Assembly (NCBI GenBank): GCA_040394635.1
Contig: JBEBRW010000005.1
Location: forward strand, 62,001 to 126,000
Origin: UBA5239 sp040394635
GTDB taxonomy: Bacteria; Verrucomicrobiota; Lentisphaeria; Victivallales; Victivallaceae
DNA: 64,000 nucleotides
Direction: 5' to 3'
The translations under genes were made by a program, and so were the position numbers. Positions 1 to 8,717 of this stretch are shown here, one piece after another (position 1 is the stretch's first letter; each line of letters starts with the position of its first letter). The notes below the pieces were generated by a model. The model was given only the letters and a program-made list of their open reading frames with translations, was not told the origin of the DNA and did not search any database.

Positions 1-1
1 C

Positions 2-40
2 CTGAAAGTCGCCGACGCCATGGTCGACCAGGGCATCTAA
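2..40 (+). CDS. C-terminal end of an unidentified protein (partial)
   Basis: Only the last 12 codons and the stop are in the window; they read LKVADAMVDQGI and then TAA. The gene begins outside the window. It runs towards the minus-strand GntR gene and is followed by an inverted repeat that could end transcription. Twelve residues are too few to name a family. Confidence 0.4.
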   Translation: MKVADAMVDQGI

Positions 41-59
41 GCCAATTGAAAATGGAAAG

Positions 60-108
60 TTGACAGTTGAAAATTGGGGAAGCTTCTCCCTCAACGATCA
101 ACTGTCAA
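60..108. terminator. Inverted repeat between convergent genes
   Basis: An 11-bp perfect inverted repeat (TTGACAGTTGA at 60-70, TCAACTGTCAA at 98-108) lies between the end of the upstream plus-strand gene and the end of the minus-strand GntR gene. Its place suits a bidirectional terminator, but no clear T-run follows on either side, so it may equally be a dispersed repeat. Confidence 0.35.
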
Positions 109-131
109 TTATCAACTTCCCACTAAAAAAC

Positions 132-1166
132 CTAGCAGCTTTCGCGGGGGACGAGCTTCAGCTCGCCGTCCAGGTGGAACGGCTTCCGGCGGTTGCTGTC
201 GATGTAGTCGCTGAATTCCTGGATGGCGAGCCGGCCGTTGGCGCGATTGCACAGGTCGATCGTGGTCAGCTCCGGTTTCAGCCAGCCGGGGCTCATGTTG
301 TCGACGCCCGACACTGCCACTTTGTCCGGTACCCGGATTCCGTATTCACGCTCGAGGAGCTGAATTGCCCGGGTGGCAAGCGAATCCGTGAAGCAGTTGA
401 TCGCCTGATATGTGGCGGCTTGCGGCAATTCAGTCAGATCGTTGAATTCCCGGTATTCGATCCCGCGCTGTTCGAGTTCGGCGGCAAAGCGCCGCGAGCG
501 CTCGCGGGTAACGAGTTCGTTGTTGATGATCCCCGCCACTTTCCGATACCCTTTCTGCTGATAATAATCGGCCATCATCGCCGCAATTTTTTCCTCGTTG
601 TGATAAATCGCCGGGCAGATGTCGTTGATGTCTTTGTAGAAATTCCCGCCATAATACATGAAAGGAATGTTCTGTGCCTTCAATGCTCCAGCGGCAGGCA
701 GCAGCGCATTGGAGTAACCGCGAAAAAAGATCACCCCGGCGGTCTCCGGATAAACCATGCCCACTTCATGCAGATTTTCCAGAAAGTCCTCCAGTTCAAC
801 GATCTGTGGTTCATACGCCAGGTTGGCATTGTTGGCGTGGGACAGCGTACCGATGAAGAAATCCATGAAGTCCCCGTGCGAGATTTCATACAAATGCTCC
901 ATGTTGGACACCAGCAGGATTTTGCCGCGCCGCGACCGCGGAGCCACAAAAGTGCCCTGTCCGTGCCGCCGGTAAAGGACTTTTTCGGTTTCCAGATTGT
1001 TCAGTGCCTTGCGAATGGTACCGATGCTGGCGCCGTACTCCGCCGCCAGTTGCGATTCGGAAGGCAGGCGGTCGTGACGCTTCAACTTGTGCTTCACGAT
1101 ATAGCGCTTCAATTCATATTCGATCTGCCGGTATACCGGCAACTGCTGCCATAATTCCGAATTCAT
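132..1166 (-). CDS. GntR-type transcription regulator with LacI-like effector domain
   Basis: The 344-residue protein has an N-terminal winged helix-turn-helix (about residues 9-75, with PSESQLAAEYGAS and GTIRKALNNLE followed by RHGQGTFV, the usual GntR wing). A periplasmic-binding-protein-like effector domain follows (about 80-340). This architecture is typical of sugar-responsive AraR-like regulators. The gene is divergent from the pseudopilin-lyase-peptidase operon that starts at 1331, and a GT/AC-type palindrome overlaps that operon's -10 box, so it probably represses that operon. The effector is unknown. Confidence 0.9.
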   Translation of the reverse strand: MNSELWQQLPVYRQIEYELKRYIVKHKLKRHDRLPSESQLAAEYGASIGTIRKALNNLETEKVLYRRHGQGTFVAPRSRRGKILLVSNMEHLYEISHGDFMDFFIGTLSHANNANLAYEPQIVELEDFLENLHEVGMVYPETAGVIFFRGYSNALLPAAGALKAQNIPFMYYGGNFYKDINDICPAIYHNEEKIAAMMADYYQQKGYRKVAGIINNELVTRERSRRFAAELEQRGIEYREFNDLTELPQAATYQAINCFTDSLATRAIQLLEREYGIRVPDKVAVSGVDNMSPGWLKPELTTIDLCNRANGRLAIQEFSDYIDSNRRKPFHLDGELKLVPRESC

Positions 1167-1195
1167 CTGGTTTTCCGTTTTTTATGCTTTATATT

Positions 1196-1224
1196 AATAT
1201 AATGGCGGAATGGACAAACATCAA
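1196..1224 (-). promoter_or_regulatory. Promoter of the GntR gene
   Basis: On the minus strand there is a -35 TTGATG (1219-1224) and a -10 TATATT (1196-1201) with 17-bp spacing, about 30 bp upstream of the GntR start. A 14-bp AT palindrome (TTATATTAATATAA, 1189-1202) overlaps the -10 and could allow autoregulation. Confidence 0.5.
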
Positions 1225-1263
1225 TTTATATTGAAAATATTTCAAAGATTTCGCATGCTGCTA

Positions 1264-1301
1264 TTGACATTTTCAACTGAAAGATGTATACTCCTATACA
1301 T
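1264..1301 (+). promoter_or_regulatory. Promoter and operator of the pseudopilin-heparinase operon
   Basis: A -35 TTGACA (1264-1269) and -10 TATACT (1287-1292) are spaced 17 bp apart. The -10 is embedded in a perfect 7-bp inverted repeat, ATGTATA-CTCC-TATACAT (1284-1301), which contains the GT...AC arms seen in GntR-family operators. Binding there would block RNA polymerase. The divergent GntR gene is the obvious candidate repressor. Confidence 0.65.
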
Positions 1302-1330
1302 GAGTTAACTGTCCATAAGGAGAACAGGAC

Positions 1331-2095
1331 ATGAGCAAACGGAATTTTACACTTATCGAACTCCTCGTAGTGATCGCGATCATCGCCATCCTCGCCGCCA
1401 TGCTGCTGCCCGCATTAAACAAAGCCCGCAGCAAAGCGCACAACATCGCCTGTACCAGCAATCTGAAGCAGATCGGCCTGGCCCAGAACATGTATTCAAG
1501 TGACAGTAATGAATGGATCGTGCCGAGCCGTTCCGCCTATGGCAGTGGACAGCGGTACTGGTTTGAAATCCTGTCCGGCGTGAATTTCGACGGGGATAAG
1601 TATGCCGAAGGCTATGGCGTCACCTACTTCGGCAGCAGCACCGCTATCACCAAAGGTTCGTTTGTCTGTCCGGGCGAACGCAAAAACTTCGCAGCCTCCA
1701 GCGCTAACGGTTTTGCTTATACGCATTACGCACACAACAGCCGGCTCGGGGGTAACGTTTTTCCCGGAGTAGTGGATTATAACCGCAAAAAGTTGTCCGA
1801 TATTCGTAAACCTGCCATTGCGGTATTCGGCGGGGACACGATCCGGGAGGGCGAACCACAACTTAATTATCCGGTCTTTTTCAGTTTCCGCCATGACGGC
1901 GGCGATATACGAACGACCACTGCCCGCAATGATGCTCCCACGTCGCGAGGCCGCGCCAACATCATCTTCCTCGATGGACACGTGGCTCCGGAAACCTACG
2001 CTTCCATGATCATGATCAATGAACCTCCCTACTATACCGGAACCGGTCAGATGTGCAGCCTGGGAATCAAAGAAGGCTCGGGGGTACCGTTTTAA
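1331..2095 (+). CDS. Prepilin-like exported protein (type II secretion pseudopilin family)
   Basis: The 254-residue protein starts MSKRN and then has the type IV prepilin signal FTLIELLVVIAIIAIL, with the Glu at mature position 5 and a hydrophobic helix to about residue 25. LPALNKAR and a CTSNLKQIGLA segment follow, and a late DGHV motif (IIFLDGHVAP) matches the large PVC-bacterial family of prepilin-like proteins ending in a DGH-type motif. An AAGGAG ribosome site precedes the ATG. It is the first gene of an operon with a polysaccharide lyase and a carboxypeptidase, and its stop overlaps the next start. Its role is unknown; it is unlikely to be a main pilin. Confidence 0.85.
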   Translation: MSKRNFTLIELLVVIAIIAILAAMLLPALNKARSKAHNIACTSNLKQIGLAQNMYSSDSNEWIVPSRSAYGSGQRYWFEILSGVNFDGDKYAEGYGVTYFGSSTAITKGSFVCPGERKNFAASSANGFAYTHYAHNSRLGGNVFPGVVDYNRKKLSDIRKPAIAVFGGDTIREGEPQLNYPVFFSFRHDGGDIRTTTARNDAPTSRGRANIIFLDGHVAPETYASMIMINEPPYYTGTGQMCSLGIKEGSGVPF

Positions 2096-4227
2096 TGAAA
2101 ATTCTGCTTATTATATCATTGCTTGCCGTCATCACCATACATGCCGACTGGACCGACCAGATCCGGCAGGAGCATCCCCGGCTGTATCTGAACCGGCAAA
2201 ATCTGCCGTTGGTCCGCGAATATGCCGCTAAACACTATGCCGCCAGAATCGCCGCCATGCAGAAAGAAGCGGATGCCCTGCCGGATAATCCGAAACTGGA
2301 ATTCCGTACCGAACGTTTTGAGATTGTCGACGGCGCGGTCAAGTACCACAAACCTTACAGCGAGGGGTTTCAGCTGGTAAAGCGGATCGGTGCCGAAGAA
2401 GCTGTCAAGTGCGCTTTCCTTTATCAGTTGACCGGCGATGAGAAATACCACGCCAAATCGTTGGCTTATCTGAAAATAGCGATCGAATTTTTCCAGTGGT
2501 GCTATGAACATCGTACCCTGGTCGACTGGGAAACCGGAAGCCGTATCAATGCGATCCTCACCTACGACTGGCTGTACAACGATATGACTCCGGAACAGCG
2601 CCGCGAGGTTGCGTTGCCGTTAATGGAAAATATCCATCTGCTGCAGCCGGGTGCCGGAACCAACTTCCACCGCAGCATCGGCGGTTACCGGGACGGTAAC
2701 TACGGCGTGACCAATCTCGCCTGGTTCATGGGCCTCGCGGCGTTCAGGGACGGGTTCAACGACCCCCTGGCCGAACAACTGCTGCGCAAAAGCTATGAGC
2801 AGAACATCAAGATGATGGATTTCCGTGACGAAGTTTCGGCGGGTACCGGGCTCCTGTCCGCTGCCACCCATGGTTATTCCTTCGGGGCGTACCCTTATGC
2901 GGCGTTCCATTTTCTGCACACCTGGGAGAGCGCCACCGGCGAGAATATTGCTTCCCGCTGGAATCAGATGCGCCACTATCCCCATTGGTTCAACTGGATG
3001 CAGATTCCGAAGGATGGGCGGCTCCTGACTTATGGCATCGGCGACATGCAGCACACAAGCAACTTGCTCAGCACGGACATGATGTATACCCATATGGCGC
3101 AAACCATTCATTTTTACCCGGAAAGCACCGCCGCCGCCCGGCAACTGATGAAAACCCTGCCGGCGAAAGAACAGGTCTTCCATAAGTGGTTCCCGTTCCT
3201 GCCCTACATGCTTTACCGTTTCGATCCCTCGGCAGAGACTGCACTCCAAGCTGAAGCGGATGATACCGGTGCAGCCTATTTCCCGAGCTTCGGCCTCGCC
3301 ATCATGCGCTCCGGCAATCAGCAGTCCGACACTCACGCGCTGTTCCGCACCGGCTCGCAATACGGCAACCACCAGCATTATGATGAAAGCAGTTTCGTCA
3401 TCTTCAAACACGATTTTCTGGCGCTTGACTCCGGCAACCGTACCAGCAACATGCACCACTGCTATTACGCCCCGCAGACCGTGGCGCACAATACGATCCT
3501 GATTCACCAGGACGGTGAAGCCGCCGCGTATTTCTGGAAACCGTGGGGCAGCCTGGCGCAGACCGACGACAAGAAAGTTTACAGCGAAGGCGGACAGTAT
3601 CGCACTACCGGTGCGAAAAATCTGGCGTTTGTAACCACTCCGCTCTATACCTATGCCGCCAACGACGCCGCCGGTGTGTACAGTGTGGAGAAATGCCGCG
3701 AGGCGGTTCGCCAGTTCGTGTACATCCGTCCCGACTACTTCGTCATTTTCGACCGTGTGGCGTCCGTCAAACCGGAGCAACGCAAGGAATATCTGCTGCA
3801 CATTCAGAACGAACCACAGGAAATCCAGCCGGGCGTCTACCGCGCCGACAACGGCAAAGGGCGCCTCTTTCAGCGAACCCTGTGGCCGCAGAATCCTGTC
3901 ATCGAAAAAATCGGTGGCCCCGGCAAACAGTTCTACGCCTCGGGCCAGAACTGGCCGCTGCCGAACGGCGAGGCCGCTTTTGACAAACCGAACTATTTTG
4001 GCCAGTGGCGGCTGCAGATCCGCGATGTCAAACCGGATGTATCGACCAACTTCCTGCATCTGATCGAAGCCGCCGGTACCGGTACCGAATCCATGGTCGG
4101 CGCCAAACTGCTGCAGGATGCGCGGACCCTCGGCGTCGAATTCACCGACCGCTCCGGCAAGCTATGGCAGGTCCGTTTCAACCGGTCCGGTCCGATCGGC
4201 GTCCGGATCAATGAGGATAATTTATGA
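2095..4227 (+). CDS. Exported heparinase II/III-like polysaccharide lyase
   Basis: The ATG at 2095 overlaps the previous stop and gives a 710-residue protein with a clear signal peptide (MKILLIISLLAVITIHA). The N-terminal half resembles the alpha/alpha toroid of heparinase II/III and alginate lyases (YDWLYNDMTPEQRREVALPL). The second half carries the heparinase II/III signature NHQHYDESSFVIFKHDF then LALDSGN, in which the His and Tyr residues are the expected catalytic group. It probably cleaves a uronic-acid-containing polysaccharide by beta-elimination outside the cytoplasm. The exact substrate cannot be read from sequence. It is translationally coupled to the pseudopilin before it and the M14 peptidase after it. 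Confidence 0.8.
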   Translation: MKILLIISLLAVITIHADWTDQIRQEHPRLYLNRQNLPLVREYAAKHYAARIAAMQKEADALPDNPKLEFRTERFEIVDGAVKYHKPYSEGFQLVKRIGAEEAVKCAFLYQLTGDEKYHAKSLAYLKIAIEFFQWCYEHRTLVDWETGSRINAILTYDWLYNDMTPEQRREVALPLMENIHLLQPGAGTNFHRSIGGYRDGNYGVTNLAWFMGLAAFRDGFNDPLAEQLLRKSYEQNIKMMDFRDEVSAGTGLLSAATHGYSFGAYPYAAFHFLHTWESATGENIASRWNQMRHYPHWFNWMQIPKDGRLLTYGIGDMQHTSNLLSTDMMYTHMAQTIHFYPESTAAARQLMKTLPAKEQVFHKWFPFLPYMLYRFDPSAETALQAEADDTGAAYFPSFGLAIMRSGNQQSDTHALFRTGSQYGNHQHYDESSFVIFKHDFLALDSGNRTSNMHHCYYAPQTVAHNTILIHQDGEAAAYFWKPWGSLAQTDDKKVYSEGGQYRTTGAKNLAFVTTPLYTYAANDAAGVYSVEKCREAVRQFVYIRPDYFVIFDRVASVKPEQRKEYLLHIQNEPQEIQPGVYRADNGKGRLFQRTLWPQNPVIEKIGGPGKQFYASGQNWPLPNGEAAFDKPNYFGQWRLQIRDVKPDVSTNFLHLIEAAGTGTESMVGAKLLQDARTLGVEFTDRSGKLWQVRFNRSGPIGVRINEDNL

Positions 4228-5306
4228 TTACTGTAGCCAATAAAAAGAAAGAAAACCTGTTTGAACCGCTGGTCATCGACTACCTCGAGTCGCGTCCGTC
4301 CTGGTGGCGCGTCCGCCCGGCGGAGATCATGGAAATCTGTCGTCAGACCAGCAAAGGCACTTCGCGGATTATTACCGAAACCCCGGGCGGCTTTCCGGTT
4401 TACGCCGTATTCTATGGCGATTTTTCCGACCGCAAACCGCAGACCAACTGGTCGGCGGGCTCGTCGTCCGGGCACCCCGAACTTTTTACCGGCGAGAATA
4501 AGCCTCAAACCTTCCTGTGGTGCTCCGGCATTCATGGCGCCGAGGCCGAAAGCGTCGCAGCAGCGGTGAACTTGATCCAACTCCTGGAAACCAGCACGGA
4601 CTTCCTCGGCCGCCGCCACCCGCGCCTGGTCGAACTGCTGAAAAACTACCGCCTGATTATTGTGCCCTGCGCCAACATGGATGGGCGCTCGATCAGTCCT
4701 GACCATCTGCGCAAAGCCGCGTACCGCGATTTCCGCCACGCCTCGCAGGGCAGCTGGCTCGATGGTTCGCTGATCGGCTGGCTCGGCAGCAAGGAACATT
4801 TCCCACTGCCATTAGACAAGGTCGCCTATCCCGGCGGTTACCCGAACTCGCAAGGCTACAACATCATGCACGACGCCTCGCCCGGCAACATCCGTACTGC
4901 CGAGGCCCGCGCCATCCTGAACTTAGTGGAAAAATACGCCGTCGACTTCATGCTGAATGCCCATTCCTGCGAGAACGAGCCGGTCCTGCTTGCCCCGTGC
5001 GAGGTCAACTACTCCGCCAACCTCCAGCGCGAAATGGAACTCTTCCGCGAGGTCAATGAAGCCTTGTTCAAAGCCGGGTTACGCAGTCAGGGGGTGCCGG
5101 AAACGCCCCGATGCAGTACCAGTGTCAACCTCAATACACTGATTCCGCTGGTCTCCGGCGGCACCGCCATGACGCTCGAATGTTGCGTCTCGCTCGACTA
5201 TACGTTCGAACAGATGATGGACGCCAACTTCGTAGCCCTCGAAACCCTCCTCGAGTCCGGCCTCCGCAAACCCCTGGCCGACCGGAAAAACAGCCTACGG
5301 CTCTAA
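4224..5306 (+). CDS. M14-family zinc carboxypeptidase-like protein
   Basis: This 360-residue protein has the M14 metallocarboxypeptidase layout: zinc ligands in GIHGAEAES (His104, Glu107) and NAHSC (His247), and the general-base Glu in TAMTLECC (Glu319). No signal peptide is apparent, so it may act in the cytoplasm on an imported fragment. The ATGA overlap with the lyase gene shows translational coupling. Pairing a peptidase or amidase fold with a heparinase-like lyase suggests the substrate carries an amide or peptide substituent (for example a glycopeptide), but that is inference. Confidence 0.75.
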   Translation: MITVANKKKENLFEPLVIDYLESRPSWWRVRPAEIMEICRQTSKGTSRIITETPGGFPVYAVFYGDFSDRKPQTNWSAGSSSGHPELFTGENKPQTFLWCSGIHGAEAESVAAAVNLIQLLETSTDFLGRRHPRLVELLKNYRLIIVPCANMDGRSISPDHLRKAAYRDFRHASQGSWLDGSLIGWLGSKEHFPLPLDKVAYPGGYPNSQGYNIMHDASPGNIRTAEARAILNLVEKYAVDFMLNAHSCENEPVLLAPCEVNYSANLQREMELFREVNEALFKAGLRSQGVPETPRCSTSVNLNTLIPLVSGGTAMTLECCVSLDYTFEQMMDANFVALETLLESGLRKPLADRKNSLRL

Positions 5307-5323
5307 TTTCCTCAGCTGAATGG

Positions 5324-5356
5324 ATGCGGGGAACGTAAAATTCCTCGCATTTTTTA
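5324..5356 (+). terminator. Rho-independent terminator
   Basis: A 10-bp stem (ATGCGGGGAA at 5324-5333 with TTCCTCGCAT at 5341-5350, one G-T pair) is followed by TTTTTT. It closes the operon that begins at 1331 and lies just upstream of the next promoter. Confidence 0.75.
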
Positions 5357-5382
5357 TTTCCGGATTTTTGATTTCTTCCCTC

Positions 5383-5443
5383 TTGACAAAAACAGGATGG
5401 GAGTTATAATATTATCTAGTGAACATGTTCAGTAACCATGTTC
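5383..5443 (+). promoter_or_regulatory. Consensus promoter with LacI-type double operator
   Basis: A perfect -35 TTGACA (5383-5388) and perfect -10 TATAAT (5405-5410) are 16 bp apart. Just downstream is a 12-bp perfect palindrome TGAACATGTTCA (5420-5431), followed by a degenerate second copy AACCATGTTC (5434-5443). The pair lies between the -10 and the LacI start, the classic position for autorepression. Confidence 0.75.
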
Positions 5444-5454
5444 GGTAAGTGGAA

Positions 5455-6492
5455 ATGAATATCAGGACATTGGCAAAAGATTTGAATTTATCGACCAGTA
5501 CGGTGTCGATCTGTCTCTCGGGCAAGCCGGAGGAATACAAGATTACACCGGAGACGGTGCGGCGGGTGCGCGACTACGCGGACAGGGTCGGTTATGTGCC
5601 GAATCACTGGGCGCGCAAGATTTTCAAGGAGGACTCGGACACGATCGGGTTGATGGTGATCAACGATTTCGGGCTGGACAAGAACAGCCGGGCGCTGCAT
5701 TGGATTACCGAGGAATTGAGCAGGAACAACATGGATTTCGTCATGCTGGTGGCTTTGCCGGGGCATTGGCGCGAGGTGTTGAACCAGTTCAAGGGAATGA
5801 AAGTCAAGAAAATCGTTTGCATCGGGTTTTTCTTTGAATATACCAATGAAAAAATGAACAGTTTCAACTGTCACCGGATGGTCGATTCCGAGAATTTCCG
5901 GGAATTCCTTGGTGATAAATCCATTAAGTTCTATGCGATCGACTATAATTTCCCCGGGCACGGAAGCTATAAGCATGACAATTTTTACCGGATTGGTTCA
6001 AACCGGCAGGAATTTTATCTGCGGCTTTGCCGGATGCTGAAAGAAAACGGCAAGGGACCGATCATTTGCGATAACAGTTGCTTCCCGGAATACCTGAAGG
6101 AGCACGGCGCCATACCGCCGGATATGGAATGTCTGGCGGCGGGGGTGGATTCGTTTGAAGCCGGATACCAGTTAAAGGATGAAGTGAAAAAGCGCTGGGA
6201 AGCCGGTACGGCCAAGGTGGTGCTGCTTCGCAATGACCGCCGGGCCATCGGGTTGATCCGGGGTCTGATGGAGCTCGGGCTCCGCGTGCCGGAGGACATC
6301 GAGGTGATCGGGTTCGGCAATCTGGATTTCGGTGCGGAGGTGCCGGTGCCGATCACGTCCATCCACCTGCCGATCATGGAAAACGCCCAGCTGCTGCTCG
6401 AGGTGCTGATCAATGGCAAGGATTTGCCGAGCCGGGTCGAACAGCCCGCCGAAATCATCTGGCGGAAATCCGCCGTATTGAAAGGGAAATGA
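5455..6492 (+). CDS. LacI-family transcription regulator
   Basis: The protein (about 345 residues) begins MNIRTLAKDLNLSTSTVSIC, a LacI helix-turn-helix, then has the hinge-helix region with VPNHWARKI and a periplasmic-binding-protein-like effector domain (GLMVIND near residue 65, ending in a VIGFGN segment). A GTG two codons upstream (5449) is an alternative start; the ATG is preferred because of the AAGTGGA just before it. The gene has its own consensus promoter and tandem operator and heads an operon with two glycosidase-like genes and a pseudopilin, so it is likely an autoregulated local repressor. Confidence 0.9.
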   Translation: MNIRTLAKDLNLSTSTVSICLSGKPEEYKITPETVRRVRDYADRVGYVPNHWARKIFKEDSDTIGLMVINDFGLDKNSRALHWITEELSRNNMDFVMLVALPGHWREVLNQFKGMKVKKIVCIGFFFEYTNEKMNSFNCHRMVDSENFREFLGDKSIKFYAIDYNFPGHGSYKHDNFYRIGSNRQEFYLRLCRMLKENGKGPIICDNSCFPEYLKEHGAIPPDMECLAAGVDSFEAGYQLKDEVKKRWEAGTAKVVLLRNDRRAIGLIRGLMELGLRVPEDIEVIGFGNLDFGAEVPVPITSIHLPIMENAQLLLEVLINGKDLPSRVEQPAEIIWRKSAVLKGK

Positions 6493-6493
6493 T

Positions 6494-7615
6494 ATGAAGT
6501 TTGTGTGGTTGATGTTATTGCTGCCGTTTTTGCTGGCGGCAGGGGAAATTCCGGCGATCATATACGATGTACAGCCGACGGACGGGAACTTCAAATTTGT
6601 CCGCAGCCTTGGATTCAACACGGTTCATACCTATGGCGGCGGACGGAGCACCCCGGAGGCGATTGAGAAGGACATGAAATTCCTGGAGCTGGCGCAGGCG
6701 AACGGCTTGAAGGTAATGTACAACCTGAACGGCAAGGGCTGGACCAGAATCGAGAACTATGAAAGCGAGTTCCGGGCCTATATCCGCAAGTTCAAGAATC
6801 ATCCGGCGATCAGCATGTGGTATCTGTACGACGAACCGAAGATCGGCGAGGTGCCGAAACTGCGGCGGCTGTACCGGATTTTGAAGGATGAGACGCCGGA
6901 TATTCCGGTGGGCATCGCCATGAACTGGACCGAAGACTTCATGCGCTACGCAGACATTTACGACGTGATCCTGCCGGATATTTATACGGTGGCGGACCAG
7001 GAGTTCCCCGCAGTGCAGCTCGACCAGCTGCCGATGTTCACCGCTCAGCTGCAGACGCTCGGCAAACCGGTGATTCCCATCGGGCAGTTCTTCCGTCTGT
7101 CGCAGTTCCCGGATATAGCCAGGACCCGTACGGACAATCCCGAAAATTGCCGGTACCCCAATGCAATTGAATTGCGCTATTGGGTGTACTCAAGTGCCGT
7201 GCAGGAGTGCGAGGGTATCGCGTTCTACTCTTTTTATCGCGGCGTGGCGAAGGAAAAGGACGGTCGGAAGTGGGCGGCCGAGGTGTTTGGTCCGGTGTTG
7301 AACGAGTACATGAAATGGGCCGGGGCCGGATTCATCCGCCGCCAGGAGCTGACGCGATTGCGCGATACCCATATGCGCGGCATGATCGCCCGCACCGTCG
7401 AGGGGGAATTTCTGGTACTGGTCAATGACTGGCCGCTGGAGCAGCGCGTTTACAAGCGGTACATGAACGACCTGATCGGCGAGGCCGTGCTGGAGCCGGT
7501 TGGACCTACCCGCAAGGTCAATGCCGTGATTGCCGACGGACGGCTCTCCATCGATGAAAAAATCCAGCCGTGGGAGACCCTGGTCTGGAAAATAACCCGC
7601 AAAATTCAGGAATGA
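6494..7615 (+). CDS. Exported TIM-barrel glycoside-hydrolase-like protein (copy 1)
   Basis: A 373-residue protein with a signal peptide (MKFVWLMLLLPFLLAAG) and a predicted beta/alpha barrel. The segment HPAISMWYLYDEPK (Glu near residue 113) has the D-E-P ending seen at strand 4 of clan-A-type glycoside hydrolases and fits an acid/base residue. It is a tandem paralogue of the next gene: both have a VHTY motif, an LKVM motif, DEP at the same residue and a CRYPN segment. The start lies 1 nt after the LacI stop. The family and substrate are not established. Confidence 0.65.
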   Translation: MKFVWLMLLLPFLLAAGEIPAIIYDVQPTDGNFKFVRSLGFNTVHTYGGGRSTPEAIEKDMKFLELAQANGLKVMYNLNGKGWTRIENYESEFRAYIRKFKNHPAISMWYLYDEPKIGEVPKLRRLYRILKDETPDIPVGIAMNWTEDFMRYADIYDVILPDIYTVADQEFPAVQLDQLPMFTAQLQTLGKPVIPIGQFFRLSQFPDIARTRTDNPENCRYPNAIELRYWVYSSAVQECEGIAFYSFYRGVAKEKDGRKWAAEVFGPVLNEYMKWAGAGFIRRQELTRLRDTHMRGMIARTVEGEFLVLVNDWPLEQRVYKRYMNDLIGEAVLEPVGPTRKVNAVIADGRLSIDEKIQPWETLVWKITRKIQE

Positions 7616-7620
7616 AACCG

Positions 7621-8706
7621 ATGAAAATCACATTATCAATATGCTTCCTGGCTTTGATCTCCGTCATGTATGGTCAGGAATATCCGATCGGGGTTTACGG
7701 CTGCTATCCGAATGGACGCTATTTCCAGGAAATGAAAGACGCCGGGGTCAGCGTGGTCCATACCTATGCCATCGGGGGAAGCCAATCCGGCGAGGCGACC
7801 GCGCAGTTTCTGGAAAATGCCGGGAAACACCAGCTGAAGGTGATGTTTTATCTCCGGGCGCCCTGGTGGAACACCGACGGGCGAACCGTCGACGGCGCCA
7901 TGCAGTATTTCAGGGAGTACAAGGACCACCCGGCGCTGGCCATGTGCCTGCTGGCCGACGAACCCAAGGAGAACATTCTCGAATACATTAAAACATTCAA
8001 TACCGAAGTCAAGAAAATAAAGCCCGACCTGCCCACCGCGGTCGTGGAAAACCGCGTCAAGGGATGGTGGAAATACGCCGTGGACACGACCACATCCGAC
8101 ATTCTGATGTTCGATTTTTATCCGGTTGGTGACAAACCGTTTCCGGAAATGAATCTGGCGCTCTATACGCAGTTTCTGGATGCGGCGGCAAAGTACAAAA
8201 AGCCCTTTATGCCGGTAATCCAGATCAACAATCTGAATGTGTTTCCCAATATCGTGAAACAGCGCGGATACCAGGCGGACCAGTGCCGTTACCCGAATGA
8301 AACGGAGCTGAAGTTCATGATCTGGACGGCGGTATCGCAGGGCGCGAAGGGCATATTTTTTTATTCGCTGGAGCGGGCGTTTCAGCGCGATCCCAAGCGG
8401 GTATGGCTGGACGGCACATTCCTGCCGCAAGTGCGCGAGCTGCGCGAATTCAGCGAGCTGGCCGCGCCGCTGCCCGAGATTACGGCCGTGAAAAATGGCG
8501 CCGACAACAAATTTTACGCCGCGTACTGGAAACGCGCCGGCGGCGAATATGCGGTAATCGCCAACAACAGCGGGGCAAAGCAAGTGTGCCGGATTCAACT
8601 GCCGCTGAATGACTTCAAACCCTGGGGGAGCACCCGGGCGGACGCCGTTGTCAATAATGGAGTTATCGAACTTGAACCCTGGGAAAGTGTCATTCTTACA
8701 AAATAG
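7621..8706 (+). CDS. Exported TIM-barrel glycoside-hydrolase-like protein (copy 2)
   Basis: A 361-residue paralogue of the preceding gene, with signal peptide MKITLSICFLALISVMYG. HPALAMCLLADEPKEN places the D-E-P motif near residue 112, as in copy 1; QCRYPNETELKF and KGIFFYSLER match the equivalent segments there. The ATG at 7621 is chosen because AGGA lies 9 nt upstream; an in-frame ATG at 7612 overlaps the previous stop but has no spaced ribosome site. The C-terminal part has a short beta-sandwich-like tail (YAVIANNSGA). Likely secreted or periplasmic; substrate unknown. Confidence 0.65.
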   Translation: MKITLSICFLALISVMYGQEYPIGVYGCYPNGRYFQEMKDAGVSVVHTYAIGGSQSGEATAQFLENAGKHQLKVMFYLRAPWWNTDGRTVDGAMQYFREYKDHPALAMCLLADEPKENILEYIKTFNTEVKKIKPDLPTAVVENRVKGWWKYAVDTTTSDILMFDFYPVGDKPFPEMNLALYTQFLDAAAKYKKPFMPVIQINNLNVFPNIVKQRGYQADQCRYPNETELKFMIWTAVSQGAKGIFFYSLERAFQRDPKRVWLDGTFLPQVRELREFSELAAPLPEITAVKNGADNKFYAAYWKRAGGEYAVIANNSGAKQVCRIQLPLNDFKPWGSTRADAVVNNGVIELEPWESVILTK

Positions 8707-8717
8707 GAGACGAAGAT

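Noticed and set aside
2620..4059. A 479-codon minus-strand frame opposite the heparinase-like gene
   Set aside because: Shadow of a gene with a signal peptide and family motifs.
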